Shown here piece by piece: positions 47,928 to 60,665 of a stretch of DNA of 64,000 bases. Each line of letters opens with the position of its first letter. The first letter of the stretch is position 1. The DNA is from Abscondita cerata (Eukaryota > Arthropoda > Insecta > Coleoptera > Lampyridae). A program made the position numbers and the translations under genes. The notes under the pieces are model-generated. The model had not been told where the DNA came from, did no database searches, and saw only the letters and a list, made by a program, of their open reading frames with translations. The stretch is taken from contig JALBCR010001089.1 in assembly GCA_030710515.1 (NCBI GenBank), positions 186,001 to 250,000 on the forward strand. The letters run 5' to 3'.

Positions 47928-48601
47928 TTGTAAAGCTTCGTACACACCTGAACAACAAACCGAGGAACAAACAGAACAACGAACCGAACGGCAATCGGAA
48001 CATTAATTTGGACGGTGCTACGTACGAATTTTAGAACAGATTCGCAAGTCCTGATTGTTCCCGCAACTTGTCGGTTTTTTTCTCCGACATCAAAGAAAAT
48101 GCGCGCGAATGCGTTTGCAGGTTTGGACGAATCTAAACAAAACGGCGAACAAACTTATGCGGGAGAATTAAATTATTTATTTTTGTCCTCCCTTTTGTGG
48201 GTTTGTTGTGTTTTAGGTAATATTATGGAGTTGACAGAAGAAAAATGTTTTAAATTAATCAGTGTTTAAGAATGCAAGAAAAAATGATGTCCCTATTAGC
48301 ATCATTTGGGCGGGAAATTTTCAAAATAAAAAAAAAAGCGAAGTAAATTATAATTTTTACTCTTCTTTGTGCGTAAAAATTTGGTTGGCACTATCTTCTT
48401 GTTTTCCGCAATTTTCTCTTCTCAATAATAAATATATATGAACTGAAAACTACTGAAAATAATTATGGAACAGCACAAACGTTCCGTTTGTTGTTCGGAT
48501 TGTGGAAATCATAAAAGATCGTTTGTCGTTCTGTTTGACTTTCGGTTCGTTGTTATGTTTGTTGCTCGGTTTGTTGTTCAGGTGTGTACGAAGCTTTACA
48601 A
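47928..48601. mobile_element. MITE with 37 bp perfect terminal inverted repeats
   Basis: 47928-47964 is the exact reverse complement of 48565-48601. The similarity continues inward more loosely, with GAACAAC / GAACCGA words repeated inside each end. CTTA flanks both sides (47924-47927, 48602-48605). Length is 674 bases. An open frame ends in MELTEEKCFKLISV (48226 on), which is faintly like the start of MADF proteins of PIF/Harbinger elements; that link is only a guess. Confidence 0.82.
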
Positions 48602-49245
48602 CTTAAGCAACAATTTTTGGCGAATAAAGATTAGTTTGTGATGTAATATTAGAAACACAAATTTATATCATATCAAATTTATGACAACTTAAAACCAAGA
48701 ACGTGTATGTTATTGCTAAGAAATTATTAAGGAAAAAGCGCAATTGCAGTGTAAATATTTATAATTAGATATTTTCGAAAGTTTATAAGTCCTCTATTGT
48801 AATCTTAATACTTAAAAGAAAATCCTGTCCATTAGCATTATAAGGAAATGGCTTTTACTTTATGAATAAGTTTCAATAACAATAGAATATCCTTGCTTGT
48901 TTAATTTACTTCCTTTGAGTCATATTGCTCTAAGGGTTGTTACATTGGTCATTTGTAAACATTTCCTAAACAAAATTTTGATTCGATAATTAATCGAGCT
49001 ATGGTGTTTAATTAGCGATACCTTCAAATATATTCTTTAAAGAAAAAATTAGTAAGCAACGTAAATTACCTATTTTCTAAAACGTGCTTAGTGTAATGAT
49101 TCATTGTACAGTCCTTCTATAAGATAACCCCTGCTGAGACTACCTGCTGTTAGAATTGTAAATGATACCCTTAAGCCCGCTTCACAATGTGCAAACTTTT
49201 GTTTACAGAAATTGTGGTGTCCAAGTTTTAAATTTCATGAGTGTA

Positions 49246-50304
49246 CCTACATACCTTCCACAATTTTAAAACGCAGTATGTGGCAGATACTGAGCTTATA
49301 AATTGTTTTCTGGCGGTCTTATTGCATAAACTATTCTAAAAAATTGTGTAAAACGTATAAGATTGTCGAAACAACTGCGTGAGAAAATCATCAGTATCCA
49401 GATGGTTTAAGGTTTAATTATAATAGAGTAGTATAATATAGTTTCAATTCTTTCAAGATCTATTTCACTCTCGTGAAAAATCAGAACCATTAATTACACT
49501 ACAAAATGTTGGGAGCCCCCCAGATATAGAAGAAACATTAGATAGAAAATGGAATACCTACTCTTACAGAGTCTGATACAAATACCAATGTTTAACACAA
49601 CAGCAAAAGAATGATAGAGATAAAGCGAAACATCCAGTACCATGGCAGAACGCATTAAAATTTATGAAAGTTACTGGGCAACGGCCTACTCCTCCAGGCA
49701 AAAATGGATGGCCAAAAACGTACATTATTGAGAAATAAAAAAAAAGAACTGTGAAAGAAAAAACCGATATGAGAAAATTCTTTTTACATGAGAGTATCGC
49801 CTGACGCAATGCTAAAAATATTGTTGATGGTATTTTTAGTGTCTTTGAAGCTGAGAGAGACATGAAGAATTTTATAATTTGGAATGATAACTGTCTTATT
49901 TTCGATGTTAATTGGGGGGTTTCAGGTATTTCGCAAATTGATAGGGAAAAACCGTGGTCGGGACCCTTGGCCCGATTTTTGAGACAAATTCAATGGTCTA
50001 AACAGCACTTGATATCTCGACTCGTTTGGGAGATACAGAGTGTTTTGCGTTTTATGCCGTTTTCTTTAAAGCTTCATAACTTTTTTGGTTTTGAATATTT
50101 TTTATTTTAACCAAAATATTTTGTGCATTTTTTTATATACAATTCAATGGAAACCATAGTTGGCTATGACTCCATTGATTAGAGTTTTTTTGCCTTTAGG
50201 CACCTTGCTCGGAAGGTACATTATCGGAACGATGCTGTAAATATTGTTATGGTCCGGCCTCCATATATCCCCTTGGCCGCTTTGTCGAGTTAGACGCCGG
50301 TTGT
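49246..50304. other. Spacer with unassigned coding-like scraps
   Basis: A plus-strand frame at about 49442-49579 reads as a plausible peptide (..SREKSEPLITLQNVGSPPD..) after a TATAG acceptor-like site, and 49660-49730 contains RPTPPGKNGWPK, but I cannot name either. They may be transposon debris. Confidence 0.3.
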
Positions 50305-51215
50305 ACCGGGTGACCCAATAAGACTGTTCCTCGGCCATATCTCGGGAACCGTTCGTCGTATGACTTTGGTGTAAAAAAAATATTGGGTAAATCGGCCATG
50401 AAGAATCGCAAAAAAATATTTTAAAGTTTTAAAAATGACTACCAGAGGGCGTAACTGCCATCTTAAAATTTTAAACTGCATTTTCTATAAATTTCGCATA
50501 ATAAACAAAAAATGTTTTTTACATTTGTAAAGAAAACCAGTTTATCTATCATTTTCGTAAAAACAAAAGTTTAGTTATTTCAAAAACAAAGATGGCGGGG
50601 AGTGTTCAATTGTTTTTGCAATAACCTGCTTTAACTTCTTAACGGTTTGACCGATTTTAACAAATTTGGTATCGTTGAATAGAGCAATCCTTAAGCAATA
50701 AGAAAATATAATTAATTTAGTTGAATCCTTCTCCGCCAGGGGCTAGTTTTGACACCATGACCCAAATTTAAAAAAAATCAAATAGAATGATATGACCTTT
50801 TCTTTATGATAAAGTAGCCAAATAACATCCAAATAGGCCAGTGAAAACAATTTTTCAAAATCTTGTTCCTAACCTCAAATATTGGGAAAATGAGAATAAT
50901 GGATGTTTGAAGATTGAGGACCGCGCGGTAAATTTGTTAAAATCGGTTAAACCGTTAAGAAGTTAAAGCAGGTTATTGCAAAAACAATTAAACACCCCCC
51001 CATTTTGTTTTTGAAATAACTGAACTTTTGTTTTTACGAAAATGATAGATAAACTGATTCTCTTTAACAAATGTAAAAAAAATTTTTGTTTATTACGGAA
51101 ATGTATAGAAATTCATGGGCGATTTACCTAATATTTTTTTTACACCAAAGTCAAACGACGAACGGTTCCCAAGATATGGCCGAGGAACAGTCTTATTGGG
51201 TCACCCGGTACGTAT
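50305..51215. mobile_element. Foldback element with ~300-380 bp arms
   Basis: 50305-50680 pairs with inverted 50930-51215. Shared tracts are GGGTGACCCAATAAGACTGT, CCTCGGCCATATC, CGAACGGTTCCC-type sequence, TAGTTATTTCAAAAACAAA and TTTAACTTCTTAACGGTTT. The left arm has about 90 extra bases near 50391-50480, including AGAGGGCGTAACTGCC. The short open frames on both strands are products of the arms. Confidence 0.82.
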
Positions 51216-52491
51216 TTGTACAGAATTTCCCGCCAATAACCCGCTTATGGCCGTTACAACTGTGTTTACTGGGTTGGGTTACAGAAGAAATTTAAAAATC
51301 AGCTAGAGATACACTAGTCATCTTAACACATCGAGGCGTTTTGACATACAAAAAAAATGCAATATGAAAAGTCTTAAGACCTGCAATGTCCAACAATCGA
51401 CTGAATTTTTGGCAAACTTTAAATGAAAATAAGTTTGTTGTCGAGTTGGGTACCCAACCTGGAAGAAGAGAGTTAAATAATAATTTATCTTTTTGTTATT
51501 ATAAAGTATTACTTTTAAGTTTCCTCTTTAAAAAATAAATTTTATTTTGAGTTGTAGTATTTCTTTTTTATATGACTTAAAAATTTATTATTAAAAATGA
51601 CACTGTACCAACATTCAAACAGATATGTTACGTAGTTATTGCAGACCACGTTAAATCTCACCAACTCTTTAAAATGTGGTTATTTTCACATACTTTGTGT
51701 TGGCATAGAACAACTGACTTACTGATGAGTGCACATTTTAAAAATATTTTCGATTATACAGGATGTTGTAAAGAGTCGTGGCAGATAAACTTTCATTTTT
51801 CAAAAAAAATTTTTAATATTGTTAAATGGAGCACATCACATTGGCCTGTGTAAACAGAGAACAGGAAAAGATGTAATAAACTACAATGTCAAGGAAAGTC
51901 AAAAGAAAGATGCAACAATAAGTTTTGGGACACGTAGTGTCGACTCGTGTTAACGATCACGTACGTACATGCATTCGTATTAAGCAACTTTGTCGACAGA
52001 TGTGTAAAAGCAGTTACATAAGTCAATCATCGATATTATAGCCAACTACGTGTTCAAACAAACACTGAGAATAACTCGACAGCTGTTTCGTTCTTTTGGG
52101 ACTTTTCAGGTGTGAGAAAACTTGAGTGTACAAACTACCCACTTTTTAGACACACATCGTCCGTGTTTTAGAGTGGGGCAAACAGTAAATACTCTCTCTG
52201 GTGGTTAGGAGCTAAATTAATCCGGTAACCATTTGAAATAACAATATATAATTTGTTGAAAAATATTTGAAATAATTGTTTAGTTAATTGTAGGTTAATT
52301 GCCAGTGTTGTAATTAGTATTAATAGAATAATGTTGCGTTTATTTTGGTATTATACCTACCTATTATAATAAACAATTCCTAAAAGGATATCACAGTTTT
52401 TTAACATAAAAATTATCTCAAAAATATTATTTTAAGGATATATTTATATAAATCACAATATTAACAATAATAATTAACAGTAATTTCTTTA
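51216..52491. other. Spacer
   Basis: No gene recognised. A TACAGGATGTTG word lies at about 51758. Confidence 0.4.
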
Positions 52492-52770
52492 TTAAAGAAG
52501 ATGGAATATTGGAAATAAAACATTTAGGGTTATAATGTTGGATTTGATATGTTTTAGTCGCAGACGCCTGGAAAAACTTTCAGTTTCTGGGGCAATTGCA
52601 ACGATTTCTTCACGAATATGAGGAACGTCAACTCTACCTCGATGATCATTACACTCACGCCTAAAGGCTCGTTGTGTAACGGTTATTGAGCCAGTTCGAA
52701 TAAATGTTTGAACCGCCTTATAAATTTCAAAATTTTTGAGGCAATGTCTTTTGAAACCGCTATTAAGCAA
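52492..52770 (-). pseudogene. Possible transposase DNA-binding fragment
   Basis: A minus-strand open frame without an ATG at its start contains AVQTFIRTGSITVTQRAFRREC, which resembles the helix-turn-helix region of mariner-like and related insect transposases (TGS..TQRAFRREF). The rest (GRVDVPHIREEIVAIA) is not recognised. No catalytic part is nearby. Low confidence. Confidence 0.35.
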
Positions 52771-53599
52771 TGCAATAACATCGTTCCTACTTTTTGTTTA
52801 ACAACATTTGCAGTTACTACAGTTTTATTATCTCTACCAGTCCAAATTCTGTTAATAGATTTACACCAATGAATTGTGAAATATGGTTCTGATCGTTAGT
52901 TATATTTTTCTTTGTATAATTAAATTATGAATATCATCAAGTAATTAATGAAAAATCTATTTTCTTTCGTTTCTTTTAAGATAATTTTTGAACTAGGTTT
53001 TTTATTGAAATTATAATTAATGATATTGGTAGTTTGTGTAAACATTGATTAAAAATTCTCACTAGGATAGGATAGTCATTTTTAATATTGGTTTCCCTTT
53101 CTTTTATTAAAGATTTGAATTTGCTTCCGGCGTTCCAAATAGTTTATTTTGGTAACCATTACTAACATTCTTTTTTTTTTTAAATGAAACCTGCGACGTA
53201 TTGGTGTAATTGAGCTTTATGTATTAATTTTTGTATAGTAACTTCTTTTTTACTAATAGCTGAATTTAATTCTTGAACAGGTAAACTGTTCATTCGAGTG
53301 TATTTCTGAATTTGCTGTCATCAAATTTTTTATATTGTCAAACATAAAAGTGCAATTATAATCTTCACAATTAAACGGTATGTTATGATTTTTTATGTTT
53401 GAGTTCATGACTATAGTTTTAAAAATTAATGTGAAACTTTTTGTAGCAGGATTTGTATGTTGAACTCCATGGCTACGTACTTTGAACATGACTTTCGGGT
53501 GTGTGGTTTTGTACAAATCAACCACCTCTGCCATCATATGAAAAAGAAACCCCCATTTTAAAGCAAGAGCTTTGTTAAACCGCTTTGCTGAACTTAAAT
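52771..53599. other. Spacer
   Basis: A 94-codon minus frame at 53253-53537 has no recognised motif. No other feature. Confidence 0.35.
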
Positions 53600-54262
53600 A
53601 CCAGGTTTAACAGGATCATGGTACACCCCCCGTTTCTCCCTTAGTTTTAAAAATAATAAATTGAAATTTGGGACATCCCATGTACATAATAAATGACACT
53701 TTTTGACTATAATGTAAGGTTTCGCCGGAAGTGACACCAATTTTGATTTTAAATGCAACCCCTGTATATTATTGCATTTTTTAATTCTGTATAATTTTCT
53801 GATCCAATGATACCACATAAGCGACATTTCAAACGTCAAAATTTTTTCTAATTTAGTTTTTAGTTTTCCATTTAAGTGTGCCATGACTGTTCCTATTTGT
53901 TCTTATGCTAGAAAAACTGAAATCCCGTCAAAATACTAAATTATGTGATTTATGAGCAAATTAAGTTCATCAAAATTGTTTTTAGGGTAAAACTTAATTT
54001 TTCCAAATGGAACCATATTGGTACCGTGGTACCATTTATTAGTACTATTAATAAAAATTTTTTCATACCTTGTTTTAAAATGTGCGATAAATACAATTAA
54101 AAGTACAGCTAAAAGAAATTCCATTTTAAAATAAAAAAAAATGTATTATAGTCAAAAAGTGTCATTTATTATGTATATAAGATGTCCCAAATTTTAATCA
54201 ATTATCTTTAAGACTAAGGGAGGAAGAGGGTGTACCATGATCCTGTTACACCTGGTTTTACC
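53600..54262. mobile_element. MITE with ~120 bp inverted ends
   Basis: 53600-53725 and inverted 54151-54262 share AACAGGATCATGGTACACC, TTTGGGACATC and ATAATAAATGACACTTTTTG. Length is about 660 bases. The minus frames inside cross the arms and have no known domain. Confidence 0.78.
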
Positions 54263-54589
54263 ACTTCTATAATGTTTACACTTGGTTTAACATTTGTGTA
54301 CATATGAATACTAGAGGTGGGTAAAGTTTGGCATGTTTAGGTTTTAGTGGTTTTCCTAAACCTTGCAGCAAATGCTTTTGCCAAGACAGAACCAAACCAC
54401 AATTGACACGGTTTCGTCACCACACTGTACAGGTTTATACTTTGATCTTCTGGTGCACCATACATAACACTTACATCACAATACAATATTTAAAATGTAC
54501 AATACGATTAAATAAATAAATAACCTGGTATATCACTTATACCAACGTTGCAACAGTGACATGTTAACCAATTTAAATAAAACTTCTAA

Positions 54590-55170
54590 TTATCGTGGAT
54601 ATTATCTCTCCCAAGGGTTTCCAAAAACATTCAAATTCTAATGGGCTTATCAAACTCACGGTTCATTTGAAGCACTAAAGAAAATTTCATAGTCGATCGG
54701 TAGCGCTTTTTGTTAGTGCTTTATAAATGAAATTATTCTTACAAGTTTTTTAAAGAAAATTTAAACAGTCCTGAGACTATCTTGTTTTGTTTGTATCATA
54801 CAAATAACAATTGTGTACAAGACATTTCCCCTATTTAGTTAGTTTTCACAAAAACTGACGCGATTTCCCAACCCCTATTTAAAAATGCCACTTTCAACCG
54901 GAAGTCGCTTTGTTCACGTAAGTTGGGTGGCGGAGGTATCTTTGGCGGTTAATACAAAATATTTGAAAGCCTTAATTTGGACTAAATGTAACAGATAGTA
55001 AGTTAACAAAACAACTTATCCAATATAGTGAAAATTTTGTTAGTGCTTTTAATCAAACGTGAAGTTGGCTCGCCCTTAAAATTAGATTTTATTTGTAAAT
55101 GCATGGGAGAGATAATTTCTTTTATGAAACACTAAGAAGCACTAACGAAGTATTAACGATCGACCATAAA
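54590..55170. repeat. Rearranged inverted-repeat region
   Basis: Words such as ATTATCTCTCCCA, GTTAGTGCTT, GCACTAA and GTCGATCG occur at 54597-54740 and again inverted at 55025-55165, but in a permuted order. This suggests two overlapping copies of one small element. No coding region. Confidence 0.5.
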
Positions 55171-55378
55171 ATATTTGTTACGGCTTTCATAGGTGTACCT
55201 ACCAACTTTACCTTCAAAACTGAGTCACGTTGAAGTAAACTGAAACACTCTGAGATTGGTGCATAAAATAGTTAATCTTTTATTGTAATACTTTATAGCA
55301 GGACTACCTTCTCAAGCAATCCCTGCGTTTTCTTTCACGCTACCGAAATAGAGGTTTTCTTTTGTTTGTCTTGTAATG

Positions 55379-55556
55379 TTATGCTTCTAGTTGTAGGGCT
55401 TCCAGTCTTTGCTGTAATTTAATAATTGCTGTCACTGCGTTATCCAGCATTCTATCACATTCTTCTTCGCTTTGTTCGATCGGTACTGCTTTTAAATATC
55501 CGTGCTTTAGCTTTTAATTTCTTGAAGGTGATGGTTAAATCTTCTATATTTGCGTT
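55379..55556 (-). CDS. Possible 3' exon of an unidentified gene
   Basis: After an acceptor-like TTTTATAACAG (to 55557, minus strand) the sequence reads NANIEDLTITFKKLKAKA; then, in a different frame, YLKAVPIEQSEEECDRML and AVTAIIKLQQRLEALQLEA before the stop at 55379-55381. The second part is a good amphipathic helix or coiled coil. An AATAAA signal lies about 95 bases downstream (55278-55283, minus strand). One frameshift is needed near 55500. I do not recognise the family. Upstream exons would have to lie beyond the repeats to the right. Confidence 0.35.
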
Positions 55557-56209
55557 CTGTTATAAAAGATCATTTGTTCTCTATTATATTACGGCATTCA
55601 GTAATCTGTATTTACGGCGATATAATAAGTTTATTTAAAGTACTAATTAAACATAATAAAAATCTACATACATTTCTCAAGCACTTTAATAGTTAAATTC
55701 TTCAAGATATTTGCATAAATTGATATTAGTAATTAACGCACATTAACATAATTCATAATTGGCTTTATCGGCAACGTGTGGTACAAGCATTAAAGCTATC
55801 GCTTAGATAGCGCTTTGCACTTTAACACACACATGCCGTTACAGTTAACTGCATTTTCTTAGTTTATACTATTCATACGTGTCAATATTTACACGAGATG
55901 TCGCAAGACACACATTTTACTTTTGTTCATTGCTCCACGAGAGCTTAAAAGACCAACCGCCGTCTTGTACAGTCGTATACCGCACTTAAGTATACACCTT
56001 TGATGAGCTCACAATAAGAGCGAAACCCTCAGGGGCCTGCATGCAGGTACGGGTTTAGCGAACCTGGGGCCCTGAGCTCTTCAGCGGGCCAGGGACCACT
56101 GTCGTATCAAATCCCTTACCTTGATACTACCGTCATTAAGTTAACGGTACGACAGGGCTCTGTCAAGGTGGACGTTTTTACACCCTGTATAGCTGGCAGT
56201 AGCTTAAAA

Positions 56210-57485
56210 ATGCAAAATAATGTAATTTACGGGAATAGTAATGCCTCGGATGCGTTAGAGGGTAGGGCTACCTCTAACGCGGGTTGTCAGCCCAATGTTG
56301 ACGGACACGGCAAGAACATGGACGAATCTTTAGGGGCACCCGCTCCCTCAATTTCGGGTGAAGGTAAGGGTCCTTTTAAAACCCTAACGCGAGCCAAGAA
56401 AAGGCGGTCATACCCCGGTTCTTGGTCGTTAAGAAAGTCGACGGCGACTTCAGTAAAGACAGCCCGTTCCTGATTCAGAGACAGTTGTTTGGATTAATAG
56501 GAGAGATGAAAAGTGTAAGGAAGGTGAAGGATGGTTTGCTAATAGAAACTGTGAGTGGGCGCAAGCCAATAAATTATTAAATGCAGGTAGATTAGGAAGT
56601 GATAAGATTGAGGTTACCCCTCATAACACCTTAAATTATAGCAAGGAGTGATCAATTGTAAGGATCTTTTAATGTGCTCTACCGAAGAAATATGTGCAGA
56701 GCTTAAGAGCCAAGGGGTTATAGAGGTCAGAAGGATGAGAAAAAGGTAGACGGTGAGTTGCAAGACACACCGAACCATGTACTGACTTTTAATACCCCGA
56801 AGTTGCCTACCAAAATCAAAGCAGGTTACTTGGTCCTACCGGTACGTCTTTTGTTCCAGCTCCAATGAGGTGTTTCCGGTGCCAGAAATTTGGACACACA
56901 GCACAGCGCTGCGACAATATGCAAGTGTGCATGTGTGGAAAGAGCTGCATAACGGCAAACGTTGCGACGAACCCATCGAATGTGTTAACTGCAAAGGGAA
57001 TCACTTAGCCATTTCTAGAAATTGCCCTATCTTTAAACAAGAATCGGCCATTCAAGAAATTAAAGCTAAAGAAAACATTTCATATCTCGATGCGCGTAGG
57101 AAAGTTGTCTCACAAACTCCACACCAAGGTATCTCTTACGCCAAGATGGCGGAAAAAGACGCCCCAACTTGACATCGCCCAATTAGTGAAAGAGCTGGTA
57201 CCTACATTAGTTACCATGCTAAAGAAAGTTTTTGTAACAAAACAGCGAGAAGAACCGCCTAAAGTTCTACTACTACCTCCACCGGTGACGAGGTCACGAG
57301 TCAACTCGCTATCCAGTCAAGGTCCTGCGTTGTCTGATGTAGGATCTGAAAAAAGAAAACGTCAGGAGACGATAGATGTGAGTTATTCTTCGGAAGACGA
57401 CTCCGGTAACTCGGAGGCGTCTATTACCAAGCCAAAAAAGACCAAGGGGTGGCCGAAAGGTAAACCTCGGAAGAGGGCTACCTAA
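56210..57485 (+). pseudogene. Retrotransposon ORF1 (gag-like, CCHC zinc knuckles)
   Basis: The first ATG in frame is at 56210. The frame is open to about 56473 (basic, Ser-rich). It then continues only through frame changes to a region of the type SPFLIQRQLFGLIGEMKSV.. and LTFNTPKLPTKIKAGYL (about 56470-56830), typical of jockey ORF1. The zinc knuckles begin with CFRCQKFGHTAQRC (56871-56912) and are followed by further Cys-rich blocks, CxCGK, and CVNCKGNHLAISRNCP (56980-57030). A basic tail (KPKKTKGWPKGKPRKRAT) ends at 57485. The protein family packages element RNA. Several frameshifts make it non-coding as it stands. Confidence 0.82.
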
Positions 57486-57631
57486 AGTGTGATAAAATCT
57501 GTGATAATACCTGTGATAATTGTGTTTGTAGTCCAGAGTATTTATTTATATTTATACATAGAGAGATTTATTTATTTATTTATACATTTATTTATTTATT
57601 TGTTTTTGTAATAGTCCTTTAAATTATTTAC

Positions 57632-57673
<42 letters not shown>
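57486..57673 (+). repeat. Inter-ORF spacer with TTTA and (TA)n microsatellites
   Basis: TTTATTTA-type runs at 57540-57600 are followed by about 18 TA units at 57638-57673. The ATG of ORF2 begins at the last base pair of the TA run. Such a run between ORFs is unusual and likely unstable in length. Confidence 0.8.
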
Positions 57674-57679
<6 letters not shown>

Positions 57680-60665
57680 AACAAAATTATACAGTGGAAC
57701 TGTCGAGGATGTGTACATAATTATTGCCACATCAAACTGTTATTACAAGAACACGATCCAGTATGTCTCGCTATACAAGAAACGCACCTAAAACCAAAAC
57801 AAACTTACAATTTAAAAAATTATTACATGGTAAGAAAGGACGCAATTGGTGGTGAAAGGGCACACGGAGGAGTTGCTATATTCTTGAGGCAAGATGCCAT
57901 TTATAACGATCTCCAAGTACGTAGTCGTTTACAGGTTGTAGCTGTAAATATTACGGTTCCTATAAAAATAACTTTATGTAACGTTTACTTACCTGACGCA
58001 AGCTGGACACTAGAGGATCTGAACCACGTTGTGGAACAGTTAAATCATCCGTTCATTTTAATAGGCGACTTTAATGCTCACAATTTATTGTGGGGATCCA
58101 TTAAAACAGACTCCAGAGGACAACTGCTCGAACGCTGGTTAGAAAATGAAAAATTAATTTTGCTAAACACAGGATCAAAGACGAGTTTTAACACAAAATC
58201 GAATACGTTTTCGGCAATTGACCTATCTATAGCCTCTAGTAGATTACTAACCAGATTAACGTGGAAGGTTGAAGAAGATCTTTGGAATAGTGATCATTTT
58301 CCAATCGTTATCGAATTTGACATTCCAAAATCACAAACGCGGTTCCCATCCGATGGAACACACCTAAATCTGGAGGTAAACCTATAAAGAAACTAGTGCC
58401 GTGGTTTAATGAAGAAGTTAAGAATGCTATAAAATAAAAAACAAGCGTTCAATAAGTATAAAAAGTATCTCACAACTGAAAATCTAATCATATTCAAAAA
58501 AGCCAGAGCAAATGCCAGAAAATGTATTCTCGAAAGAAAAAGAAACAGTTGGAACACCTATACCTCGACAATAACACGCAACGAACCTATGTCTATTGTG
58601 TGGAAAAAAGTAAGAGCTGTGACGGGATATAATCCTCCAAGTTTAATTAACGCGTTAGAGACAGATTCGAGACATATAGAACAAAACACCACAATTATAG
58701 CTAACATGATGGCTAACTATTTTGAGAGTGTGAGTAAGACGACCAATTATAGCACAAAATTTCTCCAAAATAAAGACCTAAGAGAAGAAGTTACATTAGA
58801 CTTTAATACTGAAAACAGCTATTACTATAACTTACCGTTTAGCTTGTTGGAACTCGAAGAGGCCCTCAACAAATCCAAAGTCAGCGCTCCTGGTCCAGAC
58901 ACGATATCCAACGATATGCTCAAGAATTTAATACCTGAAATGAAAAACATTTTATTAAAATTATATAATAAACTGTGGGAAGAGAATACTTATCCTGATT
59001 CCTGGAAAGAGGCAACGGTTATCCCAATTCTAAAACCGAACAAATCTAAACTATCGCCCTCTAGTTTTCGTCCCATTAGTCTTACATGTTGCATGGGCAA
59101 AATATTTGAGAGAATGGTGAACAAAGGCTTCAAATTTTTCTAGAAGAAAATAATCTATTAGTGAAACAACAGGCAGGTTATAGAAAAGAGATCGACCGCT
59201 GACCACTTGGTACTTTTGGAACATCACATTCAAGAAACTTTCAGAAAGCGTGAACACCTAGTCGCAGTGTTCTTTGACATAAAAGGAGCGTTCGATATGA
59301 CTTGGAGGTACGGAATACTCGAAAAGATGCATAAATTTGGTTTGAGAGGAAAACTTCCGTTATTTGTCAAATCCTTCCTCACTGATAGACGCTTTAGACT
59401 AAGAAATGGCGATAACTATTCTAGTGTAAGAACGTTAGAAAACGGTGTTCCACAAGGATCTACGCTCAGCTGCACCTTGTTTGCAATAGCAATCAATGAT
59501 ATAGCCATGAAAATCGATACGAAAGTGCGGTACTGCCTGTATGTAGATGACTTGGCCATATTTAGTAGCGGCAAGGTAGTCGGACAAATTACAAGACGAT
59601 TACAGACAGCAATAAACCAAATTATCAACAATAGTGAAGAAATAGGGTATGTATTTTCTCAAGAAAAACCAAATGTGTTCACTTTTGTCGATTAAGAAAA
59701 CCGCACTACGATCCCTTACTTTACTTAGGAGATAGGGCAATAGAATGTGTAAACGTCGTTAAATTCTTGGGTCTGATGTTTGACTGTAAACTTAACTGGC
59801 GAGAACATATAAATTCAGTGGTGCGTAAGTGTAAAAAGCGCTTAACGTCATAAAAGTACTAAGCAGCACTAAATGGGGCGCAGATCCAAAGTCTTTGCTG
59901 AATATATATAAAGCCGTCGTTCTATCAAAAATCGATTACGGATGTGCAGCATATTCTTCGGCAAGAAATACGCAACTGATGATGCTCGATAAGATCCATT
60001 GCATGAGCATTCGATATTGTTTAGGTGCGTTTCCTACTACTCCTCGGCAAAGTTTGTACTGCGAATCTGGAATGATCCCCCTACAATATAGAAGGAAAGT
60101 ACTAATTAACTCTTACATTACGAACGTAAAGTGTAATTCCAGAAACCCAAATTCTAAATTTCTTTTTCTACCTATGAGGATTATGCCAAAAAACCAACAA
60201 TAACCAGACCTCTGGCAGTTAGATACTCTGAATACCTGGTAAAAATCGGACAAAAATTTCCCAAGCAAATTGTGGAAACTCGTATAAATGATGAGACACC
60301 AACAAAATCAGAATTTAAAAATATCGTGAAAGAAAAGATAATGACAGAATGGCAAAGAGAGTGGAGTACTGCGGTTACGTTGCTTAGGCAAATTGAACCC
60401 GAGGTGAAAAATACATACACTTTATAAACTTACCAAGGCCAGATATTGTGCGTGCTTTCCGGTTACGTTCAGGACATACTAGACTAACACATAGCTATAT
60501 CTTAAGTGGAGATCCGAAGCCGATGTGTTCTTTATGCAACGTAGAATTAACCGTTGTGCATATCGTTGAAACTTGTCAGATGTACGAACCACAACGTCAG
60601 GAGTACGAATTGCGAGGTGTTGCAGCGGTGGAATGTCTGAAAAAAGAAAGATTTTATCTACAATA
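57674..60665 (+). pseudogene. Retrotransposon ORF2 (endonuclease, reverse transcriptase)
   Basis: 57674-58387 is an open APE-type endonuclease: IIQWNCRG, IQETH, GVAIF, LIGDFNAHN, and SDHFPIV supply the metal and phosphate ligands. After frame changes the reverse transcriptase follows. It has SAPGPDTISNDML (about 58890), SWKEATVIPILKP and FRPISLT (59000-59090), FFDIKGAFDMTW (59270), NGVPQGSTLS (59440) and the active site YVDDLAIF (59540-59563), all intact. Thumb and linker occupy 59700-60420. The C-terminal knuckle CSLCN...H...C lies at 60525-60580; the last recognisable codons end near 60665. Breaks occur near 58390-58590, 59140-59200, 59695, 60200 and 60425. Confidence 0.87.

Larger units (their letters stand above)
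46940..49245. repeat. Interrupted inverted repeat around two DNA-transposon remnants
   Basis: 46975-47110 is repeated inverted within 48945-49245. Shared tracts are TTGGACACCACAATTTCT, GAATGATTCATTGT-type sequence, TAGAAAATAGGTAATTTACG and TTTAGGAAATGTTTACAAA. The right arm carries two extra segments of about 85-90 bases (near 48990-49045 and 49115-49200). Between the arms sit a Tc1-type transposase remnant and a MITE. Confidence 0.72.
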
